Positions 1 to 8,347 of a DNA stretch of 64,000 nt are shown piece by piece (the first letter of the stretch is position 1; each line of letters begins with the position of its first letter). This DNA is from Microlunatus sp. Gsoil 973 (lineage in GTDB: Bacteria > Actinomycetota > Actinomycetes > Propionibacteriales > Propionibacteriaceae). The notes under the pieces are model-generated. The model did no database searches. It was not told where the DNA came from and saw only the letters and a list, made by a program, of their open reading frames with translations. The stretch lies in contig NZ_CP046122.1 of NCBI RefSeq assembly GCF_009707365.1, positions 1,550,001 to 1,614,000 of the forward strand. Direction: 5' to 3'. The translations under genes were made by a program, and so were the position numbers.

Positions 1-21
1 CCGGGATTGTCGCAGTTGCCG

Positions 22-630
22 TCAACTGGCGGGGTGATCGTTTCCTATGGCCCATCGCTGGAGCCAACGCAGCAGCAGGAGTTTCTCCGCGGCCTGGACA
101 CGGTCTCGAAGTGTCGCAACATCGTCGTGCGCTCTGACCGGCACCCGCTGCTGATCAAGAATGGGTCCTTCGTCGTAATCTTCGGTCACCAGATGGAGCG
201 TTGCGCCGGTCTCCTTCACACCGGCCGCGAGAACTGCAGCATGGACCCGGTCCCCGTACATCCCGGTCGATCCGAACGCGGGTAGCAGCGCCGGATGGGT
301 GTTGATCATGCGTCCGCTGTAGGCGACCAGGACATCGGGCCCGACCTTCTTGGCGTATCCGGCGAGGACGACCAGATCGATGCGGGCCGCCGTCAGTGCG
401 TCCACCATCGCGGCGTCTCGCACGGCATCGTCTGGATGGGTGACCGTGCTCAGGTGGCTGCTCGGGATGCCGTGACGCGCGGCGACTCCAAAGATGCCGG
501 ACCGGCTGTTGTTGCCCACGATCAGGCCGACGTCTGCTGCCAGGTCACCGGCGTGGCTCGCCTTCACAATCATTTCGGCTGTCGTCCCGGCACCGGATCC
601 GATCACTGCGAGCCGCTTCAGAGGAGACAC
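22..630 (-). CDS. purN: Phosphoribosylglycinamide formyltransferase
   Basis: PurN transfers a formyl group from 10-formyltetrahydrofolate to glycinamide ribonucleotide (third step of purine synthesis, cytoplasmic). The 202-aa product matches the family length of about 190-215. An N-terminal GSGAGTT motif (residues 11-17) corresponds to the phosphate-binding loop. The catalytic Asn and His are visible in NTHPALLP, and the Asp in EDYDEGP matches the loop acid. The usual loop reads GSGxGSN, so GAGTT is a mild variant. The gene reads leftward with only 21 bases of window beyond its stop, so downstream partners are not visible. A PurU-type or other formyltransferase is less likely because no ACT domain is present. 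Confidence 0.88.
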   Translation of the reverse strand: MSPLKRLAVIGSGAGTTAEMIVKASHAGDLAADVGLIVGNNSRSGIFGVAARHGIPSSHLSTVTHPDDAVRDAAMVDALTAARIDLVVLAGYAKKVGPDVLVAYSGRMINTHPALLPAFGSTGMYGDRVHAAVLAAGVKETGATLHLVTEDYDEGPILDQQRVPVRAHDDVATLRDRVQAAEKLLLLRWLQRWAIGNDHPAS

Positions 631-761
631 ACCTGAAACCTATCGGCACACTCCTCCGGCCGACGCACACTCCGAGCCTCGGCGTTCAACCGTCGGCCGA
701 AGCGGGTGAGTACTTCTGCCGTCCCCACGGGGTCGGAGCCCCACAGAGCGCGGAAACAGCC

Positions 762-1741
762 GTGTTCACACGGCCGGAATCCACGGTTCCCGCCGACTCA
801 GCTCCGGCTCGGCCCGCAGTAAGGTCCACCGACATGGCTGCACTGCGTGACCTGGTGGCAACCGCCTTCGGCCTCGGGTCGCCGACCAGTGACCTGATAC
901 CCGTCCAGGTCGGTTCCTACGAATCCTGGCGCTTGCACACCTCCGACGGCTCGTTCATGATCAAGCGGTTGTGGGCGCGGACCAGATCCCACCTGGCTGA
1001 TGGAATACGCAACCTCGATGGAGTTGGAACGCCGAGCGCTGCTCGCCGGCCTCTCGATCGCGATCCCCGTCGATCCGGTCACACCACACTTCGGCTGGGC
1101 AACGCGCATCCAAGACCGCGGAGTGTGGCGAGCCTACGAGTGGCTCGACCATACGGCGCCCACCGCCGATAGCATCGATCCAGGTTGGTTCGGCAGCACC
1201 TTGGCAGCGCTCCATACGCTCTTTCCGCTGAACGACTGGCCCGAATCCGAATGGCGATGGCTGGGTGTCAGGCGATCACCGGCCACATCCGCAGGTTGTA
1301 CGAGGAGTCGACCGACCGCATCGTTTCTCACCGTGATGTCGGCCCGTGGAACGTTCTTGAGACGCCCGACCGTTCGGTGCTCATCGATTGGGAGAACGCC
1401 GGCCCGACAACCGCCACGGTCGAGCCGGGACGTGCGCTGATGTCTTTCGGTTGCGACCGTCCAGCCAGAATGCAGCAACTCATGGAGGCCTACCGCGCAG
1501 CCGGCGGAGGGATCGCCGGAATCCCCCAGCACTTGTTCAACTGGCAACTGACCCAACACCTGTCCCGGATCACCGAACGCATCAAGATCAGCGTCGGAGA
1601 CCTCGGACCCGAGGACGACCCCAACCGGTCTGGATGGATCCATCCGCCATTGACGACGACGTCGCCGCCGCGACTGTCTCCCTGCGCCCAGAAGCCGAGC
1701 GACTCGCGGCGTACGGCTCCCGATTGTTCCGTGCCGGCTGA
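762..1741 (+). pseudogene. Aminoglycoside phosphotransferase-family pseudogene
   Basis: Pieces of one APH/choline-kinase-like protein lie in three reading frames. The N-lobe segment ends near SFMIKRLW. A middle segment runs from LMEYATSMELERRAL to LFPLNDWPESEW. The catalytic segment contains VSHRDVGPWNVL (Brenner motif HxDxxxxN) and VLIDWENAG (metal-binding Asp). A last piece ends in EAERLAAYGSRLFRAG. Frame changes fall near 995-1000, 1240-1262 and 1625-1650, and the linker before the catalytic loop looks shorter than usual. The catalytic residues survive, so decay is recent or part of the damage is sequence error. No substrate can be assigned. The start at 762 is a GTG; an ATG at 834 is an alternative. 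Confidence 0.7.
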
Positions 1742-1850
1742 GCCTCCCGTCGGCGCCGGTTTCTCGTGGCGCGACACGAATCATCCGCCGTCATCCGGGT
1801 ACAGAGACCTCACCAACACACAAACAAACCAAGGATGAAGGAGTGTCCCG

Positions 1851-2300
1851 ATGGGCGCAGCCGAAGAAACAATTGAGGTAAACGTTCCGGTCCGCACGGC
1901 GTACAACCAGTGGACCCAGTTCGAGTCGTTCCCGCAGTTCATGAGCGGCGTCGAAGAAGTACGCCAGCTCGACGACAAGCACCTGCACTGGAAGGTCAAG
2001 GTCGCCGGTGTCAGTCGCGAGTACGACGCGGAGATCACCGAACAGACCCCCGACAAGGTGATCGCCTGGCAGGCGGTCGGTGACACGGACAACGCAGGCA
2101 CCGTACGCTTCGAGGCACTCGACAACGTCACCACTCGGGTCAGCGCCTCGATCGGGTACCAGACCGAAGGCGCCACCGAGAAGGTCGGCGACGCGCTGAA
2201 CGTTCCGGAGCGTCAGTTGAAGAGCGATCTGGCGAAGTTCAAGGAATTCATCGAATCCCGCGGCGACGAGACCGGCGCCTGGCGGGAAGAGATCCACTGA
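1851..2300 (+). CDS. SRPBCC-family (cyclase/dehydrase-like) protein
   Basis: The 149-aa protein has the START/SRPBCC pattern of actinobacterial proteins with a hydrophobic ligand pocket. The opening strand is TIEVNVPVRTAYNQWTQFE, followed by a FPQFMSGVEEVRQLD segment, later strands with LHWKVKVAG and a long C-terminal helix. AAGGAG lies about 8 bases before the ATG. The final 15 residues are acidic and probably disordered. The ligand is unknown. The downstream small membrane protein resembles a domain often found N-terminal to such SRPBCC domains, so the pair may act together at the membrane (inference). Confidence 0.8.
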   Translation: MGAAEETIEVNVPVRTAYNQWTQFESFPQFMSGVEEVRQLDDKHLHWKVKVAGVSREYDAEITEQTPDKVIAWQAVGDTDNAGTVRFEALDNVTTRVSASIGYQTEGATEKVGDALNVPERQLKSDLAKFKEFIESRGDETGAWREEIH

Positions 2301-2314
2301 GCCACCTTCCGTAA

Positions 2315-2740
2315 TTGGATCACCGGGCGGGTACGCCGCAGGTCAGGGACAACGATCCGGCCGAACGGCTGCCCTCGCCGGTGATCCATCTGATCACTTG
2401 GCCGAGCCTCGCGCTCGGAGTGGTGGCTCTGGCCTGTCCGACGGATACGGCCACAGCGATCGGGCTGAAATCCAGAATCGGAAGCCGCGTCATCCGGATC
2501 GCCGGATGGCGCGAACTTGTCGTGTTGGGCGCATTCCTGCTCCGGCCGACACGACGATCCCTGTGGGCGTTTGTCGCCCAGGATCTCTGCGACATCACTG
2601 CAGCGACGATTGCACTGTCCACCCGCTCGGACGTGATCTTGTCCCCGCGCCGCCTCCGAGCGGCCCTGACAGGCTATGGCCTGCTCGCAGTCGCGGACCT
2701 GTACACCGCAGTGCGCCACGGAAGAGTCGCCCCCGTTTGA
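2315..2740 (+). CDS. Small membrane protein, DUF4267-like
   Basis: This hypothetical 141-aa protein begins at a TTG 14 bases after the preceding gene. Hydrophobic segments lie at about residues 24-45, 63-80 and 85-102. The pattern of an LGVVALACPTDTA segment followed by IAGWRELVVLGAFLL and a second pair of helices resembles the small helical domain that accompanies SRPBCC domains in other actinobacteria. No catalytic motif is visible. The start is uncertain: there is no strong ribosome binding site, and translational coupling to the SRPBCC gene is plausible. Confidence 0.5.
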   Translation: MDHRAGTPQVRDNDPAERLPSPVIHLITWPSLALGVVALACPTDTATAIGLKSRIGSRVIRIAGWRELVVLGAFLLRPTRRSLWAFVAQDLCDITAATIALSTRSDVILSPRRLRAALTGYGLLAVADLYTAVRHGRVAPV

Positions 2741-2786
2741 CGTTGGAGCCACTACCATCCCGGTGAACGCCTGCGAGAATACCGTG

Positions 2787-3272
2787 ATGTCTCGATACGG
2801 CGGGATGAGTAGCGACGAGGTCGTGCACATCGTCGACTGGATCGCTACTCGAGGATTCTGTTACCAGGTCAATGGCGGCTGGGCTGTCGACGCGCTCGTC
2901 GGCCGACAAACCCGTGCCCATAGAGATCTCGATCTCTTCGTCGATGCTGCCGGAGTGCCCGACCTGCTGAGCTGGCTTCTCTCCCGGGGGTATGTCGAAG
3001 ACGTCAACGAGATGCCTTCTCGGGTGGAAATGAGACGTGATGAGCTACGCGTGGACGTTCATCCGATGACGGTCGACTCGGCAAACAACGGCACCCAGTG
3101 GAATGCCGCCGGAGAGGCCATCTTCCTGCATCCTGCTGACAGGCGCACGTCCGGCCGGATCGACGGGCATGTGGTTTGCGTGGCAACCGCGGCACGGCTG
3201 CGCGAACTTCGCAAGGGTTACCCGCCTCGCGACGAAGATCAACACGACCTTCAGTTGCTCCGCCGCCTGTAG
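2787..3272 (+). CDS. Nucleotidyltransferase, lincosamide/aminoglycoside adenylyltransferase-like
   Basis: The protein carries the polymerase-beta-like nucleotidyltransferase signature GGWAVDALVG followed by RAHRDLDLFVD, where the two Asp residues bind catalytic metal. A later VDVHPM supplies the third acid. This arrangement is seen in LinA/LnuA-type lincosamide and ANT(2'')-type enzymes. The start is placed at the ATG at 2787 (161 aa), giving family-like length and avoiding overlap with the upstream gene; a GTG is one codon upstream and another ATG lies at 2805. Whether it confers antibiotic resistance cannot be told, as most chromosomal members of this family are uncharacterised. Confidence 0.7.
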   Translation: MSRYGGMSSDEVVHIVDWIATRGFCYQVNGGWAVDALVGRQTRAHRDLDLFVDAAGVPDLLSWLLSRGYVEDVNEMPSRVEMRRDELRVDVHPMTVDSANNGTQWNAAGEAIFLHPADRRTSGRIDGHVVCVATAARLRELRKGYPPRDEDQHDLQLLRRL

Positions 3273-3476
3273 CCGCGCGCGACCCGCGAATTGATCAACT
3301 TCTGAATGTGCTCCGCCAGACCCGGATCCTCCTGTGCGATGGCCTCGGCTGAATCGGCCAGTGCTGGCGCGGACTGGTGAAGGCTCCGTCGGGGAGGCAA
3401 CCGGTGCGGGTCGCGCCGCCGCTGGTGCCCCGCCCGCGCGTCGGGTCGGCTGCTCAAGGTCACTTCGTGCCTGGGA

Positions 3477-4115
3477 TCATTCCGTCTCGCGACGCCGGTT
3501 GGGGCGGAACCCGTGCTCGATGCCCCAAAGCACCGCGTTGGTCCGAGTACTCACCCCGATGCGCCGGTAGCAACTGCGGATGTAGGTCTTCACCGAGTTG
3601 ATCGACAAGTGGGTGTGCTCCGCGACCTCCTGGTTGCTCAGACCTTGGGTGATCAGTGCGAGAATCTCGGCCTCCCGCGCGGTGAGACCCTCCTCACGAC
3701 CCGGCCAGTCCCCTCCGATGACCGCCGCTACCCGTCCCTCCGACCCGTCCGGCCGCACCTGTTCACCCCGGTGAACGGCGATCAATGCGGCCACGAGGTC
3801 CTTGGCCGGCAGCGCCTTCGACAAGTAGCCGCTGGCGCCGTTGGCCAGGGCATCCGCGACGACGTTCGGATCCAGGTTCCAGGAGTAGACGACGACCTTG
3901 CCCACTCTGGGATTCGCGCTCAGGGCGCGGATCTCCTCCCCGTCCCCGCGAAAGTTGGCGAACGTGTCGTACATCGCAATGTCGACGTTGGTTCCGACGG
4001 TGCTGCCGGCGTCCAGCTCGACGACCTGGACGGCGTTCTGGTAGTTGCGCAGCATCGTGTCCAGCCCGTGAACGACGACCTCGTAGTCGTTGACCAACGC
4101 CACCCGAATCACCAT
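3477..4115 (-). CDS. NarL/FixJ-type response regulator
   Basis: A receiver domain (about 1-118) is followed by a LuxR-type helix-turn-helix (about 143-208). The acidic residues Asp10 and Glu12, a phosphoacceptor candidate Asp50 in VDIAMYD, and Lys100 in YLSKAL are present. The conserved Thr is replaced by Ser in VVYSW. The DNA-binding part reads LTAREAEILALITQGLSNQE with the recognition helix in SINSVKTYIRSCYRRIGV. No histidine kinase is adjacent, so it is an orphan regulator here. It is divergent from the ANTAR gene across 265 bases, which suggests shared control (inference). Confidence 0.85.
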   Translation of the reverse strand: MVIRVALVNDYEVVVHGLDTMLRNYQNAVQVVELDAGSTVGTNVDIAMYDTFANFRGDGEEIRALSANPRVGKVVVYSWNLDPNVVADALANGASGYLSKALPAKDLVAALIAVHRGEQVRPDGSEGRVAAVIGGDWPGREEGLTAREAEILALITQGLSNQEVAEHTHLSINSVKTYIRSCYRRIGVSTRTNAVLWGIEHGFRPNRRRETE

Positions 4116-4267
4116 TCGCCCACCATAGGGCCTGAACCTTCACCCCTGCGGGTGATGTTGGCAATCTCGTTCCGACCTAGTCTTGCTGATGCCGCGCAGC
4201 AGGCGCGCCTGGTTTCTGCACGGCAATATTGCACGGCACGTCTGGTGTGTGTCAGGCGTTGCCCGCA

Positions 4268-4313
4268 AGGAATCGGTCTTCGCGGACTCCGCTGTCCGTG
4301 AAGACCGATTCTT
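4268..4313 (+). promoter_or_regulatory. Long hexaloop hairpin in ANTAR gene leader
   Basis: An inverted repeat, GAATCGGTCTTCGCGGAC and GTCCGTGAAGACCGATTC, pairs 17 of 18 bases (the exception is a G-U in RNA) around a six-base loop TCCGCT, with two weaker pairs outside. It lies 68 bases before the ANTAR start codon. ANTAR proteins are known to bind paired hairpins with hexanucleotide loops in nascent RNA. This loop has G at position 4, as expected, but not A at position 1. There is no U-tract typical of an intrinsic terminator. Confidence 0.6.
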
Positions 4314-4380
4314 GTCCGGCATCGGCCGGTGCAGGCGGCGCAACACCCGTGACCGGGGACAGCGGAAGAGGAGTTCTGGA

Positions 4381-4644
4381 GTGGCCGTCAGCGACCAGGA
4401 TGCCCTGATCAGGGCACAGGAGGAGATCGTCACCCTTGGCGAGGCCGTTCAGAGCAATCGGGTCATCGGCATCGCTCTGGGAATTCTCGTCGAACGCTAC
4501 GGCATCGCCCCGGATGTGGCCTTCACCTACCTCAGGCGACTGAGCCAGGACAACAACCGCAAGCTGCGGGAGTTGGCCGCCGAGCTGGTTGAGACCGGCA
4601 GGCTGCTCGATCAGGTCCCGCGACCGCCGGCACCACAGGATTGA
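4381..4644 (+). CDS. Small ANTAR-domain protein
   Basis: ANTAR domains are RNA-binding antiterminators. This 87-aa product is almost only an ANTAR domain (about residues 22-75). It has QSNRVIGIALGILVERYGI, then VAFTYLRRLSQDNNRKLRELA, the three-helix pattern of the family. The GTG at 4381 is chosen because GAAGAGGAG precedes it by about 8 bases; an open frame extends upstream but is not domain-like and would contain the leader hairpin. There is no receiver or GAF sensor domain, so the signal may come from a partner such as the divergent NarL-type regulator (inference). Confidence 0.8.
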   Translation: MAVSDQDALIRAQEEIVTLGEAVQSNRVIGIALGILVERYGIAPDVAFTYLRRLSQDNNRKLRELAAELVETGRLLDQVPRPPAPQD

Positions 4645-4688
4645 GCCGGACCAATCCGGGCTCGGCGGTCTCTGCCACCGCGGGGCGT

Positions 4689-4991
4689 TCAGCTCCTCGG
4701 CAGCCGGTTGGCAATAATGATCGCGTAGGTGAGCAACAACAATCCGGCACTGGTCAGAACGCTTTCCAGCACAGTCTGTCCGGCCAGGATGGTGATCAGT
4801 TCGGCATCAGACATCCGGCCGAGGTGCGGATCGAGGAATCGCCGGTACGCCACCCCGCTCAACAGGCTGAGCAGAAGCAGCACCGTTCCGACGATCCCCG
4901 CGACCCGACACCGCCCGCGAGTTCCGGTGATCAACAACCACACCGCGACCAGCAGCCCGGCCAGCACGAGGACGACCATCGCGGTCTGCAT
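4689..4991 (-). CDS. Small membrane protein, three TM segments
   Basis: This 100-aa hypothetical protein has hydrophobic stretches at about 4-22, 30-47 and 76-94. The stretches are separated by a loop containing RRFLDPHLGRMSDAEL. Its ATG overlaps the stop of the preceding gene by one base (ATGA), so the two small membrane proteins are probably translated together. I do not recognise the family. Confidence 0.6.
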   Translation of the reverse strand: MQTAMVVLVLAGLLVAVWLLITGTRGRCRVAGIVGTVLLLLSLLSGVAYRRFLDPHLGRMSDAELITILAGQTVLESVLTSAGLLLLTYAIIIANRLPRS

Positions 4992-5332
4992 CAGCGACCA
5001 CCGCGATAGCGATAGCTCATCGATCGTCGGGCGGCGACGGCCGCAAGCACCAGCAGCACCACGCCGCCGACATCGATGATCGCGACGACGACCGAGCCCA
5101 CGCCGTAAACGTCAACGCTCGAACGCCAGGCACTGGTCAGATACGGTCCCAACGATCCGTTGAGTGCGCCGAGGATCGTGCCCAGCATCAGTACGACAAC
5201 ACCCACCACGCCGAGCACCCGTGCCCTGCCTTCGGCCCGCGCGTTGACCACGACCACCGCGACGACGTAACACACTCCCAGCACCGCTGCAGAGAGCACG
5301 TTCGCCATCGGAATCCGATACTCGATCATCAC
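4991..5332 (-). CDS. Small membrane protein, three TM segments
   Basis: This 113-aa hypothetical protein has hydrophobic stretches at about 10-30, 38-58 and 78-99 and a basic C-terminus. It is the upstream member of an overlapping pair with the similar-sized membrane protein downstream. Both have a layout of three helices with an extracytoplasmic loop before the last helix, which suggests an old duplication or two subunits of one complex (inference). The start is a GTG immediately followed by ATG at 5329. Confidence 0.6.
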   Translation of the reverse strand: MMIEYRIPMANVLSAAVLGVCYVVAVVVVNARAEGRARVLGVVGVVVLMLGTILGALNGSLGPYLTSAWRSSVDVYGVGSVVVAIIDVGGVVLLVLAAVAARRSMSYRYRGGR

Positions 5333-5344
5333 TGTCGACGATAG

Positions 5345-5857
5345 TCACTCCAGGCCGATATCACCCTCGAATGGTGGATCGGCCGGCGCCAGGCGGAACA
5401 CCGGAATCACCCTGCTCGTCCGGCGCTCGTACAGTCGGTAATTGGGCCAGACCTGACTCATCACGTCCCACGCCCGGTCCCGCTCGTCACCCGAGAGTTC
5501 GTCCACGGTGACCCGGTACGTTCGGCCACGGAATGTCACCTGGGCCCGTTCTGCGGCGCGCAGGTTGTGTGCCCAGGCAGGTGTCCTCGGCCCGCCGAAG
5601 GCCGATCCGGCGACGAGCCAGCCGTCACGCTGGGGCACACACAACAAAGGGGTGGCGTGTTCGATCCCGCTGGTCCGCCCGGGAACGATGAGCATCAGGT
5701 TCGGGAGCCCGGCGAGTGTGAGCAGGCTCAGCCGGCCCTGGCTCGCCCTCTGTAGCCACCTGTCCACGGCGGTGATCTGCGGCAACAGTCCGGGCAGCCA
5801 GCCGATCGCCCCGATCCGGCGTGCCAGCGGGGTCAACACCCCCATGAACCTGATCAT
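5345..5857 (-). CDS. F420-type nitroreductase-family (Ddn-like) protein
   Basis: The 170-aa protein fits the deazaflavin-dependent nitroreductase family (DUF385), a split beta-barrel that binds F420 or related cofactors. Family features are LMLIVPGRTSG (TxGRxSG-like phosphate-binding segment), TPLLCVPQRDGWLVAGSAFG, and PAWAHNLRAAERAQVTFRGR, where the W-x-H/Y-N-L stretch is typical. The C-terminal Y-x-x-Y-E-R region is also typical of the family. The substrate is unknown. No ribosome binding site is evident before the ATG. Confidence 0.8.
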   Translation of the reverse strand: MIRFMGVLTPLARRIGAIGWLPGLLPQITAVDRWLQRASQGRLSLLTLAGLPNLMLIVPGRTSGIEHATPLLCVPQRDGWLVAGSAFGGPRTPAWAHNLRAAERAQVTFRGRTYRVTVDELSGDERDRAWDVMSQVWPNYRLYERRTSRVIPVFRLAPADPPFEGDIGLE

Positions 5858-5873
5858 AGGTGGCGGATCCTGC

Positions 5874-6890
5874 TCAGCGGTGCGCCTCCGCCGCAGCGAG
5901 ATCAGCCAGATACGACGCCTTGAGATCCTCCCCGGCGAACGACGCTTTGATCGCGTTGCGCAGCAGCGCGGGAATCTGTCGCGACCCGACGAGTCCGGCG
6001 GCGATCTGCAACTCCCGGGTCAGCGTGGTCCCGAACATCGGCGGATCGTCGGAGTTGATCGACACCGGGACTCCGGCCGTCATCAGTGCCGGCAGCGGGT
6101 GCTTTTCCAGCGACGCGACCACACGCGTTCGGAGGTTGCTGGTCAGACTGACCTCGAGATGGATGCCGGCTTCGGCCAGGCCGGCCAGCAGCTCCGGATC
6201 CTCCACGGCGCGGATGCCGTGCCCGATCCGGTCGGCTCTGAGCAGTTCGACGGCGGCCCGGACGCTCTCGGGTCCCGCCGCCTCACCGGCGTGCGGAACT
6301 GAGCCGAGGCCGAGGGTACGCGCCCTGGCGAAGTACGGCGCGAAGGGCGGGCGCGGCGTTTCGGGCCCGCCCAGTCCCAGCGCCACCAGACCGTCCGGCG
6401 GACGTCGTTCGCACAGGTCAAGTACCACCTCTGCGGTTTCACCGGTGAATCCGGGAATGTCCAGGATCCAGTTGACCGTCATCGCCCACTCTCGGGCAGC
6501 GTGCTCCCGGGCCGCGTTGAGCGCCTCGACCAGTCCGTCACGGGTCACGCCCGCAGTCAGGATCGGATTGGGTGTCACCGTCACCTCGACGTACCGAACG
6601 TTCTGGGCGGCTGATTCGGCCAGGTTGCCGATCGTCAGGTGCAGAACGTCCTCGGGGGTCGACAGCAGCCGGGAGATCGCTGCATAGACGCGGAGGAAGT
6701 GATCGAAGTCGGTGAACTCGTAGAACGCCTGGAGTGCTTGCGGATCGGTCGGTACGCCGGCATCAGGATGCCGCGCTGCAAGATCAGCCAGCGTGTCGGC
6801 GGAGGTGGCGCCGATGTGGTGGACATGCAGCTCGACCTTGGGCACGGCCGAGATCCACGCGTCGGAATAGGTTGGCGCTGCTAGCCCCAC
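5874..6890 (-). CDS. add: Adenosine deaminase
   Basis: This zinc hydrolase converts adenosine and deoxyadenosine to inosine forms in purine salvage. The GTG at 6890 is chosen because GAGGAGG lies six bases upstream, giving 338 aa, the usual size. Motifs in order are KVELHVHHIGA (zinc-binding HxH), HAGE (catalytic Glu), RIGHG, SLTSN and SINSDDPPMF (zinc and catalytic Asp). The usual HLDG after the HxH is HHIG here, so exact substrate preference could differ from classical adenosine deaminase. It is divergent from the glycosyltransferase gene with 121 bases between the start codons. Confidence 0.85.
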   Translation of the reverse strand: MGLAAPTYSDAWISAVPKVELHVHHIGATSADTLADLAARHPDAGVPTDPQALQAFYEFTDFDHFLRVYAAISRLLSTPEDVLHLTIGNLAESAAQNVRYVEVTVTPNPILTAGVTRDGLVEALNAAREHAAREWAMTVNWILDIPGFTGETAEVVLDLCERRPPDGLVALGLGGPETPRPPFAPYFARARTLGLGSVPHAGEAAGPESVRAAVELLRADRIGHGIRAVEDPELLAGLAEAGIHLEVSLTSNLRTRVVASLEKHPLPALMTAGVPVSINSDDPPMFGTTLTRELQIAAGLVGSRQIPALLRNAIKASFAGEDLKASYLADLAAAEAHR

Positions 6891-6925
6891 GGCGGGCCTC
6901 CTCGATGAAGCTGGCGGACTGGTCG

Positions 6926-6939
6926 TCTTGACATCAAGA
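6926..6939. promoter_or_regulatory. Palindrome between divergent add and glycosyltransferase genes
   Basis: TCTTGACATCAAGA is a dyad with six-base arms (TCTTGA/TCAAGA) around CA. It lies between two divergent start codons, where an operator serving both directions would be placed. The binding protein is unknown and a chance palindrome is possible. Confidence 0.3.
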
Positions 6940-7011
6940 TACTGATGACCAAGAGAACGGCAACGTGTTTCGGCACCCTGTGGTGGCAAGATCACTCCGC
7001 GGGAGGAAAAC

Positions 7012-8277
7012 ATGAAGATTGTCGCCGTCACGTACGGCACTGAAGGAGACACCAGGCCGCTGGCAGCCCTCTGTCGTGGTCTGCAGGAATCCGGCGACGA
7101 AACACTGCTGCTGGCCGACGCGGGCACCCTGGCCGGGGTTCGTGATCTTGGCGTTCCGTCCTCCGCACTGGCCGGAGACATCCGCAGCGCGCTCGCCCCA
7201 TCGGGCGCCGCGGAACCGGTTCGTACGCCCCGAGGGCTTGATGCCACGGCAACCACCCTTGCCCGACTCGCTCAGCAGAACGCCGACACCTGGATGCGCC
7301 AGATCCTGGATGCCGCCGTCGGCGCCGACGGCTTGCTCATCGCCGGACTCGCCACCTACATCGGATTCGCCGCCGCCGAGAAGGCGGGCATCCAACCCAT
7401 CGCGGCGAGCCTGATCCCGCTCACCCCGACAGCGGAGTTCCCCTCACCGTTCCTGCCACCGCGCCCGATGCCCCGCTTCCTCAACCGGCGGAGCTACTCC
7501 CTGGTCTCTGGGGCGCTGTGGCGGGCGTTCCGAGGATCGACCAACGCCGCCCGTTCCGGCGTAGGCCTGCCGCCCGGTCACCGTCTCTCGGCGGACCACC
7601 CGATGATCTACGGGATCTCGCCCACAGTGCTGCCGCGGCCGGCGGACTGGCCCGCGCGGACCTGGCTGTGTGGTCAGTGGGTCCAGCCGGTGCACGACTG
7701 GCCCCTACCCCAGCATGTCGAGGAGTTCCTCGCTTCAGGTGAGCCCCCGATCTACGTGGGGTTCGGCAGCATGGCAGGGCTAGATCACGGCGACCTGATG
7801 GATGCTGTGGTGACCGCCGTCGCCGGCCGTCGGGCCGTCTTCTATCCCGGCTGGGGCCGCGGCGCTGGGTCGCTGCAGCTGCCCGACAATTTCCTGGTCA
7901 TCGGCGAGGCACCGCACGACTGGTTGTTCCCGCGGATGTCGGTGATCATCCACCACGGCGGCTCCGGGACCACACACTCCGCCGCACGCGCCGGTGTGCC
8001 GTCGATCGCTCTGCCCTTTGCGGCCGACCAGTTCTTCTGGGCCCGCCGTCTGCAGCAACTGGGCATTGCGCCGGCGATCGGTGGAGCGCGGCGGGTCACC
8101 GCAGGTGAACTCTCGGCCGCAATCACAGCGGCCGGGTCCGAAACGATGCGCGCGCGTGCGGCAGACGTCGGCGCCAGGATGCGTACCGAAGACGGTGTGG
8201 CCACGGCGGTAGACCGGATCCACCGCATCCTGGGTCACGTCGAGACGACCGCGCACCGGAACCGGTCAGATCGGTGA
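7012..8277 (+). CDS. GT1-family glycosyltransferase (MGT/UGT-like)
   Basis: This 421-aa two-Rossmann-domain enzyme transfers a sugar from a nucleotide donor to a small lipophilic acceptor. It begins MKIVAVTYGTEGDTRPLAALC, the acceptor-side motif of macrolide/sterol-type transferases. The donor-binding region has YVGFGSMAG and the C-terminal signature HHGGSGTTHSAARAGVPSIALPF with ADQFFWARRL. GGGAGGAAAAC precedes the ATG. It opens a plus-strand run with an NAD(P)-binding protein and two AhpD-like genes. The acceptor is unknown; sterol, rhamnolipid or antibiotic acceptors are all possible. Confidence 0.85.
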   Translation: MKIVAVTYGTEGDTRPLAALCRGLQESGDETLLLADAGTLAGVRDLGVPSSALAGDIRSALAPSGAAEPVRTPRGLDATATTLARLAQQNADTWMRQILDAAVGADGLLIAGLATYIGFAAAEKAGIQPIAASLIPLTPTAEFPSPFLPPRPMPRFLNRRSYSLVSGALWRAFRGSTNAARSGVGLPPGHRLSADHPMIYGISPTVLPRPADWPARTWLCGQWVQPVHDWPLPQHVEEFLASGEPPIYVGFGSMAGLDHGDLMDAVVTAVAGRRAVFYPGWGRGAGSLQLPDNFLVIGEAPHDWLFPRMSVIIHHGGSGTTHSAARAGVPSIALPFAADQFFWARRLQQLGIAPAIGGARRVTAGELSAAITAAGSETMRARAADVGARMRTEDGVATAVDRIHRILGHVETTAHRNRSDR

Positions 8278-8347
8278 TGTCACACCGACGCCGTGCCGAT
8301 CGTCATGAGGGGCGGAACGGTTCCACCGAAAGCAGGAGGACTCTTTG

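Noticed and set aside
3251-3463. 70-codon minus-strand ORF after the nucleotidyltransferase gene
   Set aside because: Its first half is Arg/His-rich and looks like out-of-frame GC-rich DNA. Only the end (GLAEHIQKLINSRVARGY) looks protein-like. There is no ribosome binding site, so I did not call it.
4281-4320. The ANTAR leader hairpin as an intrinsic terminator of an upstream gene
   Set aside because: No plus-strand gene lies upstream and no U-tract follows, so a simple terminator role is not supported.
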